DNA from: Alloacidobacterium dinghuense
GTDB lineage: Bacteria; Acidobacteriota; Terriglobia; Terriglobales; Acidobacteriaceae
Assembly (NCBI RefSeq): GCF_014274465.1
Contig: NZ_CP060394.1
Location: forward strand, 3,348,001-3,412,000
Reading direction: 5' to 3'
Length of the DNA stretch: 64,000 bases
In this document: positions 9,284 to 18,084 of the stretch, piece after piece
Numbering within the stretch: position 1 is the stretch's first letter
How the letters are laid out: each line of letters opens with the position of its first letter
The notes under the pieces: generated by a model
Databases searched by the model: none
The model's input: only the letters and a program-made list of their open reading frames with translations
What the model was told of the DNA's origin: nothing
Program-made: the position numbers and the translations under genes

Positions 9284-10630
9284 TCAAGCGTAGCGGAAAA
9301 GCATCATAAACCCGAAATCCATGTGACTCTGCTGATGACAATGAAAAAGCGTCATGCCCGGGTTCGACGCAGTGAAGTCGACCTCAGCAGTGCTCTTCGC
9401 CTTCACTACAAGCACATCTTTCATAAGGCCACTGATGCTGGTTCCATCAAGACTTGTGACTTCAAACGTGTGACGATGCAGGTGGATAGGGTGATCGTCG
9501 GTACTCTCGTTCTGCATCGACAAGCGATATCGCTTGCCCTGCTGCAGCGTGATCATATCAGTCTTAGGAAAAGACTTGCCGTTAATCATCCAGTGGTCAA
9601 AGTCGCCATGCCCCGTAAATTTAGAGCGGAAGACTAGAGGAATGCGTACGTCGGGCTCTGCTGCCTTTTGCGAACGTGCAAAATGCGCATAGTCCCAGAG
9701 TATTTCAGGTGGAGAGAGCCATCGCGCGTCGCCCTGCTGATTCGCATACTCAATAACAATGCCCATCCCTGCCTTGCGAAGATCGTCGCGCGTTTCTCCA
9801 AGAATCCAGACGCCAGCCTGCTTCATTTCGATCGCAACATCGATTCGCTCGGCCGGCGCGAGGCGCACAGCCTGCACATTCTTCTGCACGGGCACAGGGT
9901 TACCATCCATGGCGACGACCTGCATCTCATGTCCGGAACACGCCAACCAGTGCGTTAGCGTCGCGCTCGCATTCAGAATATGCAAGAGAACGCGCTGGCC
10001 CTGCTTCACGCGAATCGGTTCGCCAGCGCCAAGCATCTTGCTGTTGATCGTGGCATAGTCGTAGCTCACGTCCATCGAAGTATCTCCGCCGCCACCCATA
10101 TATCCGTTCCAATCATGCAGCGTAAGGAAAATCTCCTGATCGAAAACTCCCGCGTTCTCCTTGGGGTCAATATAAAAACAGCCGAACTGCCCTGAGTAAG
10201 TAGCTCTTCGCAGGTTGTGACCGGCGTAGGTGTGCGTGTGATACCAGCGAAAGCCCGATGGTCGCGGAGTAAAGCTATATCGCTGACGGCCATGCGCAGG
10301 AATCATGGGAGATCCCTCTTCCATGGAGCCATCCACATCTGAAGGGATCCATAGGCCATGCCAATGCACGATCTCTGGCGCATCCGTCTGGTTCGAAACA
10401 TCAATCGTGATCGGCTTACCCTCAGGCCAACGAATCAGCGGACCGGGAACCGTTCCGTTATACGCGACAGTGTGGATCGTCTTACCGGCAGCAATCTCCA
10501 GATCGAGGTTCGCGATGGTCAGCGCGATATCTGCCGGCTGCTGTCCCCACGCTCTTGTCAGATGACCGACACCAGACTTCGCCGCAAGAGCACCGCTACC
10601 CGCAAGAAAATCCCGGCGATTCATCCTCAT
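9284..10630 (-). CDS. multicopper oxidase, Tat-exported
   Basis: Periplasmic laccase/CueO-like oxidase of 448 residues with three cupredoxin domains. The N-terminus MRMNRRDFLAGSG carries a twin-arginine signal, so the protein is exported folded. Copper ligands are visible: HWHGLW, WYHTHTYAGH, HPIHLHRHTFEV and the C-terminal HCHQQSHMDFGFM block, giving type 1 and trinuclear sites. The start overlaps the stop of the upstream barrel gene by 4 bases (ATGA); a second ATG two codons in is also possible. Co-expression with an outer-membrane-like protein suggests metal handling at the envelope (for example Cu(I) oxidation), but substrates are not readable from sequence. Confidence 0.9.
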   Translation of the reverse strand: MRMNRRDFLAGSGALAAKSGVGHLTRAWGQQPADIALTIANLDLEIAAGKTIHTVAYNGTVPGPLIRWPEGKPITIDVSNQTDAPEIVHWHGLWIPSDVDGSMEEGSPMIPAHGRQRYSFTPRPSGFRWYHTHTYAGHNLRRATYSGQFGCFYIDPKENAGVFDQEIFLTLHDWNGYMGGGGDTSMDVSYDYATINSKMLGAGEPIRVKQGQRVLLHILNASATLTHWLACSGHEMQVVAMDGNPVPVQKNVQAVRLAPAERIDVAIEMKQAGVWILGETRDDLRKAGMGIVIEYANQQGDARWLSPPEILWDYAHFARSQKAAEPDVRIPLVFRSKFTGHGDFDHWMINGKSFPKTDMITLQQGKRYRLSMQNESTDDHPIHLHRHTFEVTSLDGTSISGLMKDVLVVKAKSTAEVDFTASNPGMTLFHCHQQSHMDFGFMMLFRYA

Positions 10631-11556
10631 TGCGTACTCATCGAACTTCCGCGCTCATGGTGGCCTGACCAGTCGAAACGTCGACCAACAATAGCTTTCA
10701 CGATCAGGTGATCGGTTCCCGCTGTGGGACCTATGCCCACGCCAAAGTTGATCTCCCAGTTTGGCGAGACATTGAGATCGATAGCCGGGAAAAACTGCTG
10801 CTGCTGATTGTGAAAATCGTCGAAGCTGCCGAGTCTCCCATATGACGCATAGTATTCAAGCCCGCCAGTGATGACCTTGGTGAAGTCATAACTGATCTTG
10901 GCATTCGGCGAAAATCCAACTCCCTGCGAAACGCTCTGCCCGTGAAAAGAGCGTTCGAGCGCAGGATTCACGGCGAAATACCAGCGCCCTATCTGCTTGT
11001 CGACGATGGGCCGAATCTCCCAGGTCCACGTATCCGTCGAAAAGTCGCGCCGCTGATATCCAATTTCAGTCGAAAGGCTCACACCGACAGGCCAGTGCCA
11101 GCTGTCCGGAACGCGCACACGCGGCCGAATGTGATCGCCTACCCATTGAATGCCCTGCCCGCTCCGCGAGCTGGTGAAAATGTAAAAGCCCACTTCCGAC
11201 CAACTGGTAAGCCCCTGCGTAATCTCGACAGTCTCATGCAATGCATGATTTGTCGGGTACGTGCCGTCTGCCGTGTATTCCGACCCGGGAAGAGGCTTTG
11301 ATCCATCCACCGTGAAGTTGCTGTGCAGTTCCAACATGGTCGTCTTCGGTGCAACCGTCTGAGAACCATAGACCTGAATTTCGTAATTGTCTTGTGCTGC
11401 AAGTGGTCGGACCACTAAAGGGCTGCAACACATCAGAAAAAGGACGCCAAAGGCAGATTTTTTCTTCCGCTTGGGCTTCAACAAGACTGTTTTCAGGGGC
11501 AAGCAGATACTCCTGCATAGTTGATGACAGGATACTACCGGCCGAATCAGATTCAT
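10627..11556 (-). CDS. predicted outer-membrane beta-barrel protein
   Basis: About 309 residues. A basic stretch (KPKRKKK) precedes a hydrophobic signal-like segment ending near ...VVRPLAAQ, so the true start may be a TTG closer to KPKRKK rather than the ATG at 11556. The mature part has alternating aromatic strands (SWSEVGFYIFTSS, WYFAVNPALERSF, NWEINFGVGIGP) and ends IVGRRFDW, as in barrel proteins once loosely called transporters. I cannot name a family securely. It overlaps the multicopper oxidase start by 4 bases and probably leads the barrel, oxidase, sirtuin operon. A role as partner of the copper oxidase, analogous to CopB beside CopA, is inference. Confidence 0.65.
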   Translation of the reverse strand: MNLIRPVVSCHQLCRSICLPLKTVLLKPKRKKKSAFGVLFLMCCSPLVVRPLAAQDNYEIQVYGSQTVAPKTTMLELHSNFTVDGSKPLPGSEYTADGTYPTNHALHETVEITQGLTSWSEVGFYIFTSSRSGQGIQWVGDHIRPRVRVPDSWHWPVGVSLSTEIGYQRRDFSTDTWTWEIRPIVDKQIGRWYFAVNPALERSFHGQSVSQGVGFSPNAKISYDFTKVITGGLEYYASYGRLGSFDDFHNQQQQFFPAIDLNVSPNWEINFGVGIGPTAGTDHLIVKAIVGRRFDWSGHHERGSSMSTQ

Positions 11557-11625
11557 TTCCTATCACTGTCATAAGCAAAACCAATCGGAGACCGCACTGG
11601 TCCGATTTCCAGCTATGCTCAAGGC

Positions 11626-12225
11626 ATGCTCCCATCGCGTGATCAGCATCTCGTACAGATCGTCGATGCAGCATTAGCTGATACCGCTCTCCGCAGCGGT
11701 GAGTGGCTTGTCTGTCGTCCGGGATGCACGCAATGCTGTGTGGGAGCGTTTGCCATCAGCCAACTGGATGCGGAACGTCTCCGCACAGGATTGCGACAGC
11801 TTGAAGCGACCGACCCGCAACGCGCTGCGCGAATTCTGGAACGCGTTCACCTTTCGGTTTCACGAATCGCCGCCGATTTTCCCGGAAATGTCCATACCGG
11901 AATCCTGGAAGAGTCACCTGAGGCACAAGAGCAATTTGCGGATTTTGCGAACGATGAGGTCTGTCCAGTGCTCGACCCCGAGACGGGCATGTGCGATTTG
12001 TATACCGCCCGTCCGATGACCTGTCGTGTTTTTGGCCCTCCAGTGCGATCCGAAGATGGCCTTGGCGTCTGCGAGCTTTGCTATCACGACGCGAGCGAAG
12101 ACGAAATCGCAGCATGCGAGATGCACCTGGGTACTGACGCGCTGGAGGCCGAACTAGAATCGCAGGTCGAAACGGAGACCGGCCAACATGGCAACACCAT
12201 CGTCGCTTTTGCGTTACATCGATAG
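11626..12225 (+). CDS. YkgJ-family cysteine-cluster protein
   Basis: 199-residue cytosolic protein with the Zn/Fe-chelating cysteine cluster of the YkgJ family (CxxxCxxCC). C30, C34, C37 and C38 lie in CRPGCTQCC, followed by CPVLDPETGMC, a MTCRVFG segment and a CELC pair. The pattern of an N-terminal CxxxCxxCC with later CDLY and RPxxCR segments is characteristic. The biochemical role of the family is unsettled; metal binding is the only secure statement. It begins at ATG 11626, divergent from the barrel operon with a 70-base shared upstream region, and is about 57 bases upstream of the DUF62 gene on the same strand. Confidence 0.8.
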   Translation: MLPSRDQHLVQIVDAALADTALRSGEWLVCRPGCTQCCVGAFAISQLDAERLRTGLRQLEATDPQRAARILERVHLSVSRIAADFPGNVHTGILEESPEAQEQFADFANDEVCPVLDPETGMCDLYTARPMTCRVFGPPVRSEDGLGVCELCYHDASEDEIAACEMHLGTDALEAELESQVETETGQHGNTIVAFALHR

Positions 12226-12282
12226 CACCTCCTGCTACATTCATTAGCAACACTGTCCTATTTCTCTCCAGGGGATGTAACT

Positions 12283-13200
12283 TTGATCTCGTTCTTGCGC
12301 AGGCATTTCTTGTCCTCCTCCGCGATGCTGGCGGTCTGCCTCATCTCAGTCGGCTGCAACACCGTTCAAACCACGTTGCCCCCTCCGCCGCCGCACACCA
12401 TCGGCTTCATGACTGACTTTGATGTCCGCGATGACGCCATCGGTATTTGCAAAGCAGTCATGGACGGAATCGCGCCCGGAGTGCGCATCATCGACATCAC
12501 CCACCAGGTAACGCCATTCGATATCGCAGAGGGAGCGCGCTTTCTCGCCGGCTCTGCACCCTACTTCCAAAAGGACGCGATCTTCGTCGTCGTCATTGAT
12601 CCCGGAGTCGGCAGCGCGCGCAAGGCGATCATCGCAAAATCAAAAGTAGGCCAGTACTTCGTTCTCCCGGACAATGGACTCCTCACTCTGGTGCAGGACC
12701 GCGACGGCATCGAAGCCGCCCGCGAAATTACGAACACTCAATGGATGATCGGATCGAAGCTCTCTTCCACCTTTCACGGCCGCGACATTTTTTCTCCCGC
12801 TGGCGCGCATCTCGCCCGTGGTGACGACTGGACGCAGGCTGGTCCAGAACTCGATGTGTCAAAGTTGGTGCGCCTCGACATTCACACAGCGACAGTAGAC
12901 GACAAAGGTCTTCAAGGACAGGTCATCGGAACCGATGGACCTTTTGGGAATCTGGTCCTGAACGTGCCGTCCGACACTTTTGCCAAGCTCGGCTATCAAC
13001 TTGGCGATAAGGTGCCCGTAACGCTGAATAACCACAAATACGAATTCCCCTTCGAGAAAACCTTCAGCGATGTTCCGCTAGGCAAGCCACTCTTCTACAT
13101 CGATTCGCGTGGCCGATTGAGCCTGGGAATCAACCAGCGCAATTTTGCTGAGACCTACAAGATCACACCGCCCACAGATCTCTTCATCCCGAAGAAATAA
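12283..13200 (+). CDS. SAM hydroxide adenosyltransferase (DUF62) family, predicted lipoprotein
   Basis: The catalytic domain resembles the fluorinase/DUF62 family, which splits S-adenosylmethionine with hydroxide to adenosine and methionine. Family segments are MTDFDVRDD (residues 43-51), DITHQVTPFDIAEGARFL, VIDPGVGSARK (104-114), LPDNGLL and FHGRDIFSPAGAHLA (164-177). Unusually, about 40 residues precede the domain: RRHFLSSSAMLAVCL followed by ISVGC (C25), which reads as a signal peptide with a lipobox, then a proline-rich linker. The start is TTG at 12283. Cytosolic homologues normally begin right at the (M)TDF strand. An exported lipoprotein form raises the question of substrate. 305 residues in total. 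Confidence 0.82.
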   Translation: MISFLRRHFLSSSAMLAVCLISVGCNTVQTTLPPPPPHTIGFMTDFDVRDDAIGICKAVMDGIAPGVRIIDITHQVTPFDIAEGARFLAGSAPYFQKDAIFVVVIDPGVGSARKAIIAKSKVGQYFVLPDNGLLTLVQDRDGIEAAREITNTQWMIGSKLSSTFHGRDIFSPAGAHLARGDDWTQAGPELDVSKLVRLDIHTATVDDKGLQGQVIGTDGPFGNLVLNVPSDTFAKLGYQLGDKVPVTLNNHKYEFPFEKTFSDVPLGKPLFYIDSRGRLSLGINQRNFAETYKITPPTDLFIPKK

Positions 13201-13285
13201 CATTGCATAGCGGGGTGCATTCTAGTCAGGTGCTCCCGCCGCGCCTTTCGTCGGCCCGCGATGATATACAGATAAGTCGGAGTCT

Positions 13286-14959
13286 ATGCCGCGTCGCATA
13301 CAGTTTTGGGTCATCGCCTTCCTGGCTGTCACCACCACGCTGATTGCAGGCAGCTCATCGGCGACGCAGCAAACGCTGAAGGCCCCGGACCCCGACGCCG
13401 CATGCGCAAAGTGTCATCGCAAAATCTACGATAGCTACAAACGAACACCGATGGCACAGGCAAGCGGCATCGCTGCCGACGGCCTCATTCCCGGCGACTT
13501 TCTGCATGCAGCCTCCGGCGTGCACTACCGCCTGTTTTTGCAGGACGGGCGTGCGTGGCTCTCCTATCAGCGACCCAATGCGACTCCGGAACGCACCCTC
13601 GACGGCAAACAGGAGCTGATCTATTACCTCGGCTCCGGCAAGCGGGGACGAACGTACCTCTTTCAACAGGAGGCTTTCTGGTTTGAGATCCCGGTGAATT
13701 GGTACGCAAAGAAACAGGTCTGGGATATGGCTCCGCATTTTCTCCAGGCCAAAGAAATGCCGCTAACCCTTCCCATCGATGCCGGCTGCCTTCGTTGTCA
13801 TGCCAGTGATGTGCAAACACCGCTGCCGGGCGGTCGAAATCACTACGCTGGTTCGCCGTTTTTGCACGGAGGCATCGGTTGCGCCGCATGTCACGGCGAT
13901 CCATCGTCCCACCTGGCGCAGAACGGTAAGGGACCGATACTAAACCCAAATAAGCTGGACGCAATCCGTAGGGATTCGGCTTGTCTCCAGTGCCATCTTG
14001 AAGGCGAATCCACCATTGCGCGTTCTGGACACAGCCTGACCTCGTATCGCCCCGGAGACAATCTCTTCGATCACATCATCTTCTTTGTGCACAAAGACAC
14101 AACAGGCCCGGCGGGACGCGCGACCAGCCAGTGGGAGGCCCTTCTCGAAAGCAAATGCAAGCAGCAGAGTGGCGATAAGCTCACATGCACCACATGCCAC
14201 GACCCGCACAACACGGTTGAACCGGAGAAGCGTGTGAGCTATTACCGCGCGAAATGCCTCACCTGCCACAACGACACTGCATTTATCGCAAAACATCATC
14301 CGGAAAATCCGGATTGCGCCTCCTGCCACATGCCGCGCCAGTCAACAACAGACATTGCGCACGAACAGGTCACCGATCACCGCATCCAGAAGCCCGCAAG
14401 CCTCACGCCGGGAGCGATGACAGCGACATCGAAGGAGATCGTAACGGTCGACAACTTGCCGGTAACGGCGCGTGAATACGGGCTTGCCTATGCGCAGATG
14501 GCCCTGCACGGCGATCCCTTTGCGATACATCAGGCGATGCGGTATCTGAAGGAAGCCGAGCAGTCCGATGTAACGCAGGCATCTGATGCCGAGTTGCACA
14601 CGCAACTCGGATTTCTCGCGCAAAGAACAGGAGACAACAAGCTGGCGGCAACTGAATATGAGACGGCGCTAAAGGCAGATCCACACAAAAGCACAGCGGC
14701 TGGCGATCTCGCGATTCTGCGCATCCAGGCCGGCGATCTCGCAAATGCCATCCCGCTCTTGCAATCTGCTTTCTTGGAAGATCCGGAACAACTCGCCGCT
14801 GGATATGACCTCGCCGTTGTGCAGTGCAATCAAGGTAATGCGCCAGCCGCTATCCAGGCCCTCAATCGTGTTCTTCTCTTCTCGCCTGACGACACCAGGG
14901 CACACGCGTTTCTGCTCGCCATCAAAAGTGGCGCGCAACCGTGCGGCCAGCATCAATGA
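13286..14959 (+). CDS. seven-haem c-type cytochrome with C-terminal TPRs
   Basis: 557-residue exported protein. A signal peptide (MPRRIQFWVI then a hydrophobic core) precedes seven CxxCH haem-attachment motifs, with first cysteines at residues 40, 168, 199, 233, 301, 324 and 344; the last carries CASCHMP. This resembles the cytochrome c554/multihaem family. From about residue 440, TPR-like helical repeats follow (AELHTQLGFLAQRTGD, ATEYETALKADP, AIPLLQSAF). It is predicted to be a periplasmic electron carrier that also docks partner proteins through the TPRs. Its stop overlaps the stop of the convergent gene at 14953 by 7 bases. Confidence 0.85.
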   Translation: MPRRIQFWVIAFLAVTTTLIAGSSSATQQTLKAPDPDAACAKCHRKIYDSYKRTPMAQASGIAADGLIPGDFLHAASGVHYRLFLQDGRAWLSYQRPNATPERTLDGKQELIYYLGSGKRGRTYLFQQEAFWFEIPVNWYAKKQVWDMAPHFLQAKEMPLTLPIDAGCLRCHASDVQTPLPGGRNHYAGSPFLHGGIGCAACHGDPSSHLAQNGKGPILNPNKLDAIRRDSACLQCHLEGESTIARSGHSLTSYRPGDNLFDHIIFFVHKDTTGPAGRATSQWEALLESKCKQQSGDKLTCTTCHDPHNTVEPEKRVSYYRAKCLTCHNDTAFIAKHHPENPDCASCHMPRQSTTDIAHEQVTDHRIQKPASLTPGAMTATSKEIVTVDNLPVTAREYGLAYAQMALHGDPFAIHQAMRYLKEAEQSDVTQASDAELHTQLGFLAQRTGDNKLAATEYETALKADPHKSTAAGDLAILRIQAGDLANAIPLLQSAFLEDPEQLAAGYDLAVVQCNQGNAPAAIQALNRVLLFSPDDTRAHAFLLAIKSGAQPCGQHQ

Positions 14960-17184
14960 TTTCCTGTCGTCGCGGCTTGTAGGCGGGCCAGATTAGCCTG
15001 CGCCTGCGCATGATTCGGCGCGATGCGCAGCGCATGCTGAAAATCTTCGCGGGCTTCAGACGTCTTTCCTGCCTTCACCTCCAACACACCGAGGTTGTTC
15101 CAACCATCAGCGTCATTCCCGTCAAGATGAAGCGCTGCCTGCTGTTCGACAATTGCGTCGTTTAATTGCCCGGTGGTTGTCAGCACTTGTGATAAGAGCG
15201 AGTGAACCGTCGGATCGTCCGGCGTCAGCGCGGCCGCGGCCTTTAATTGCGTCGCAGCATCTCCAAAGCGTCCGAGTTGCACATAAGCCATCGCTAGATG
15301 CTCACGCATCTCAGCGTCCTTATCGTCCTGCTTAACTGCCGACTCCAACAAATCGGCAGCGTGCGCCGGATCACCCGAAGCAATCGCCAACTGCGCCGAG
15401 CCATCAAGCGCAGCAGCATCGTGTGGATTGAGTTCGAGCGCTCGCTGAAACTCTGGTTGCGCCGCATCAGGACGCTGCTCTTTCAACAACGCCAATCCCA
15501 GACCGCTGTGCGCATCAGCGTCGTCAGAATGCTGCTCAAGAATCGCGCGGAACTGTTGTTCGGCACGCGCAGCGTCGTCATGATTCAGATCCATACGTCC
15601 CAGATCAAAGCGAGCGTCCACTTGATCCGAGTTGATGTCGATTGCCTTTTCGTAAGTTTCAGCAGCTTGCTGTGTTTCGCCCGCCTTATCCAACGCCACC
15701 CCTAGCGCCGTCAACGTGCGCGGATTGTCGGCATCGATGGCCAACTCACGCCGATAAGCGCCAATCGCCTGCGAATACTTGCCCTGCCCCAGGTATGCGC
15801 CCGCAAGATTGAAGATCGCAATCGAATCCTGCGGATCTTTCCGCAGCCTGTTCTCCATCCAGGCCTGCTCCAGAAGGTAGCGTGGATCAGGCGCATCAGG
15901 CGCCCGCTTCAACGGCAAAACCTGTAGCCACAAGTGGCCCATCTCATCCACCGACCGATTCCCGGCTTTCACCCGAATCGGCGGGTTATTCGGATTGTGA
16001 ATGTTCTCGCTCGAATTATCGTAGGTGTAGCGCATGTACAGCACCGTCCCTTTCGGCAAGCGAAGCGGCGTGCGATAGCGATAAACCGATTGTCGGTCGA
16101 TGTCCCAATTGCGGATCCAAACGAGCCATTTCTTCTCGCCCGACGGCAGAACAGCGTACCCCTGCAAGTCTTTTCCAAGATAGTGCGCATGAGGATAGAC
16201 GCCGAGCACCTCGACGTCGACCGGCAGCTTCATCTGATCCTGAACGACAAAATCGCGCGCTCCCGGCGGAATATCTAGCGCCCGATCATCTTCCAGCTGC
16301 AGCAGCATCGGCTGCTTTTCCGGAGGCTTGTCCGTAAAGTACAAACCGATTTCTGCCTGCATCGTCTCCAGCTTGCCTGAAGGCTTGAGGTGCATGTTCA
16401 GAATCAGATCGTTCCCCGGATCGAGTCGCCACGGCATTCCCTCCGGCTCCGTCAGAACCGGCGTATCCGGCTTCCAGAAAAGAAAATGACTGTCAGGATC
16501 GAACGTATGCCCTGCATCGACTTCCAACTCCATCCCGGCAACACCCTCCTGCCAATCCCTCGGATGTGCCTTGCGAAACGACGCTGTCCGATCGATCAAG
16601 ACATTCGCGTGGTGCACAACCTGCGGCGTTCCCGGCAGAATCTCAATCGCGCGCACATAACGCGTGTGCTTAAGCGGATACGGAAGAACAAAATTGCGGA
16701 AGACATCCGTGCCCGACGCGATCAACGTATATGGCTTCGCAACTTTCAGAATCAGATCAGGCGGGCCCAATTCCCATGTCTCGCCATAATGCGGAGCAGC
16801 CGGAACATCCGCCGCATCTCCCTGCGCCATTCCCGTCATCACCCATTCCCGAATGAGTTTGAGATCGGAATCCGAAAGCCGCCGATTGTCAGCAAAGTCT
16901 CCGTATCCCGGCTCCGGCAGCCACGGAGGCATATAGCGACTCTGCGTCACCTGCAGCATCTGCTGTCCCCAGCGGCGCGCATCTGCATAGGTCATCAGAC
17001 TGAAGGGCCCCGCGCCTCCTGGGTGATGACACGTGGTGCAATTCTTATAAAGAATCGGCGCGATCTGCCGCGCATAGATTACGGGAGCGTCCGCAGCACG
17101 AACAGGAGGATGCATCGCGACTCGCATGCCTGCAAACACGACAAGCCCCATGAAAATTCCGCCGCACCTCAGTTGAATCTTCAT
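14953..17184 (-). CDS. cytochrome / copper type II monooxygenase-like / TPR fusion protein
   Basis: 743-residue exported protein. A signal peptide is followed by a cytochrome-c-like segment with CTTCH (C49-H53) and an MPPW methionine region. The middle resembles copper type II ascorbate-dependent monooxygenases (PHM/DBM fold): HHANV at 191-195, an NMH at 263-265, and PHAH at 331-334 (HxH), which fit the copper-ligand pattern. From about residue 455 onward come some eight TPR units (AIFNLAGAYLGQGKYSQAI, TLTALGVALDKAGE and so on). Substrates are unknown; the electron donor may be the attached haem domain. Its start overlaps the redoxin stop by 4 bases (ATGA), so the two are translationally coupled. 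Confidence 0.82.
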   Translation of the reverse strand: MKIQLRCGGIFMGLVVFAGMRVAMHPPVRAADAPVIYARQIAPILYKNCTTCHHPGGAGPFSLMTYADARRWGQQMLQVTQSRYMPPWLPEPGYGDFADNRRLSDSDLKLIREWVMTGMAQGDAADVPAAPHYGETWELGPPDLILKVAKPYTLIASGTDVFRNFVLPYPLKHTRYVRAIEILPGTPQVVHHANVLIDRTASFRKAHPRDWQEGVAGMELEVDAGHTFDPDSHFLFWKPDTPVLTEPEGMPWRLDPGNDLILNMHLKPSGKLETMQAEIGLYFTDKPPEKQPMLLQLEDDRALDIPPGARDFVVQDQMKLPVDVEVLGVYPHAHYLGKDLQGYAVLPSGEKKWLVWIRNWDIDRQSVYRYRTPLRLPKGTVLYMRYTYDNSSENIHNPNNPPIRVKAGNRSVDEMGHLWLQVLPLKRAPDAPDPRYLLEQAWMENRLRKDPQDSIAIFNLAGAYLGQGKYSQAIGAYRRELAIDADNPRTLTALGVALDKAGETQQAAETYEKAIDINSDQVDARFDLGRMDLNHDDAARAEQQFRAILEQHSDDADAHSGLGLALLKEQRPDAAQPEFQRALELNPHDAAALDGSAQLAIASGDPAHAADLLESAVKQDDKDAEMREHLAMAYVQLGRFGDAATQLKAAAALTPDDPTVHSLLSQVLTTTGQLNDAIVEQQAALHLDGNDADGWNNLGVLEVKAGKTSEAREDFQHALRIAPNHAQAQANLARLQAATTGNH

Positions 17185-17804
17185 GGCTGCCGTGTCACGA
17201 TCGCGCAGCCTACAGGCGCTCCGCCAGGTTGCGGGGCAGCCCTGTTCTCCAGTGCTGCGGCAATCGCATCTTCGAGTTCGTGGTGCTGTGCGCGAGGCCG
17301 CTCAGAGCCAAGAGACAGATAGCGGTCATCGATGCGTCCGTGGTACACCTCGCGCAAATCGTTTTCATCCCGCAGAAAAACCGCAGCCTCCGGTGTCACT
17401 CTCACCTTCGCCATGCGCACCAAAGATTGTTCCTTATCGAGGATCACGCTGTCTGTATCACCAAATTGCGCTGCATGTTGCTTGAGCTTCGCCGCCGTCT
17501 CATCCGGGTTGGGGTACACCTCCCAGAACTGCACGCCTCTAGCCGCATACTCCTGCTTTAATCGCATTAATTCTGGCAGATATCGATTCGAAATCGGGCA
17601 ATCCGACGCGGCAAAGAAAAGCACGACAACGCGCGTTCCTGGAGAAGCAAGAGTCGCAACCGGCGTGCCGTCAAGTTCAATGCCAAAAGGGGCGCTCTGT
17701 GCTTCCGCAGGCCACGCAAGCAGCAGGATCGCAACGGCCAAACACCATCTCACTGCGATCTCAGGAAGGGCGATCTTCTTCGCCGAATAGGGCCTGCTGG
17801 ACAC
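17181..17804 (-). CDS. redoxin-domain (thioredoxin-like) exported protein
   Basis: 207 residues with an N-terminal hydrophobic export signal (about residues 19-37, ending ...WPAEAQSA) and a thioredoxin-fold redoxin domain. The active region is FFAASDCPISNRYLPE: Cys69 is followed by P-I-S, a CxxS rather than CxxC site, so classical disulphide exchange is unlikely without a further cysteine. A peroxiredoxin-like or copper-delivery role is possible. It leads a two-gene operon with the copper monooxygenase/TPR fusion, overlapping it by 4 bases. Families like this often accompany that fusion; function remains inferred. Confidence 0.78.
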   Translation of the reverse strand: MSSRPYSAKKIALPEIAVRWCLAVAILLLAWPAEAQSAPFGIELDGTPVATLASPGTRVVVLFFAASDCPISNRYLPELMRLKQEYAARGVQFWEVYPNPDETAAKLKQHAAQFGDTDSVILDKEQSLVRMAKVRVTPEAAVFLRDENDLREVYHGRIDDRYLSLGSERPRAQHHELEDAIAAALENRAAPQPGGAPVGCAIVTRQP

Positions 17805-17844
17805 ACAAGTATCTTAATCATCAAGGTTCGGCGGGGTGCCATTC

Positions 17845-17874
17845 TTGACAATCGCAACTGTCAGTCACTATAGT
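17845..17874 (+). promoter_or_regulatory. sigma-70-like promoter upstream of the Oar-like receptor
   Basis: TTGACA at 17845-17850 and TATAGT at 17869-17874 with an 18-base spacer, about 210 bases before the receptor start. A second TTGACA at 17953 has only a poor -10. The position between the divergent redoxin operon and the receptor makes a promoter plausible; unproven. Confidence 0.45.
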
Positions 17875-18084
17875 TTCTGCTCGTTAGCGGCAGTGCACCG
17901 CAACGTGAAACGGCAGTTATGCAGCGGCTCGTAATGCTGCTTCCTGTTGTATTTGACAGAACATCGTCTTCAGACCAGATAAAGAGAATCGCTCTTACGC
18001 ATGCTGCCTTCCAGAATTCGTGGAAGGGACAAAGACGGCGTACGCGGAGCGGCAACGGCTTCAAGTTTTTGGGAGACCACAATT

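Noticed and set aside
16390-17322. A 310-residue plus-strand frame
   Set aside because: Antisense to the copper-monooxygenase fusion gene; low-complexity arginine-rich translation without motifs.
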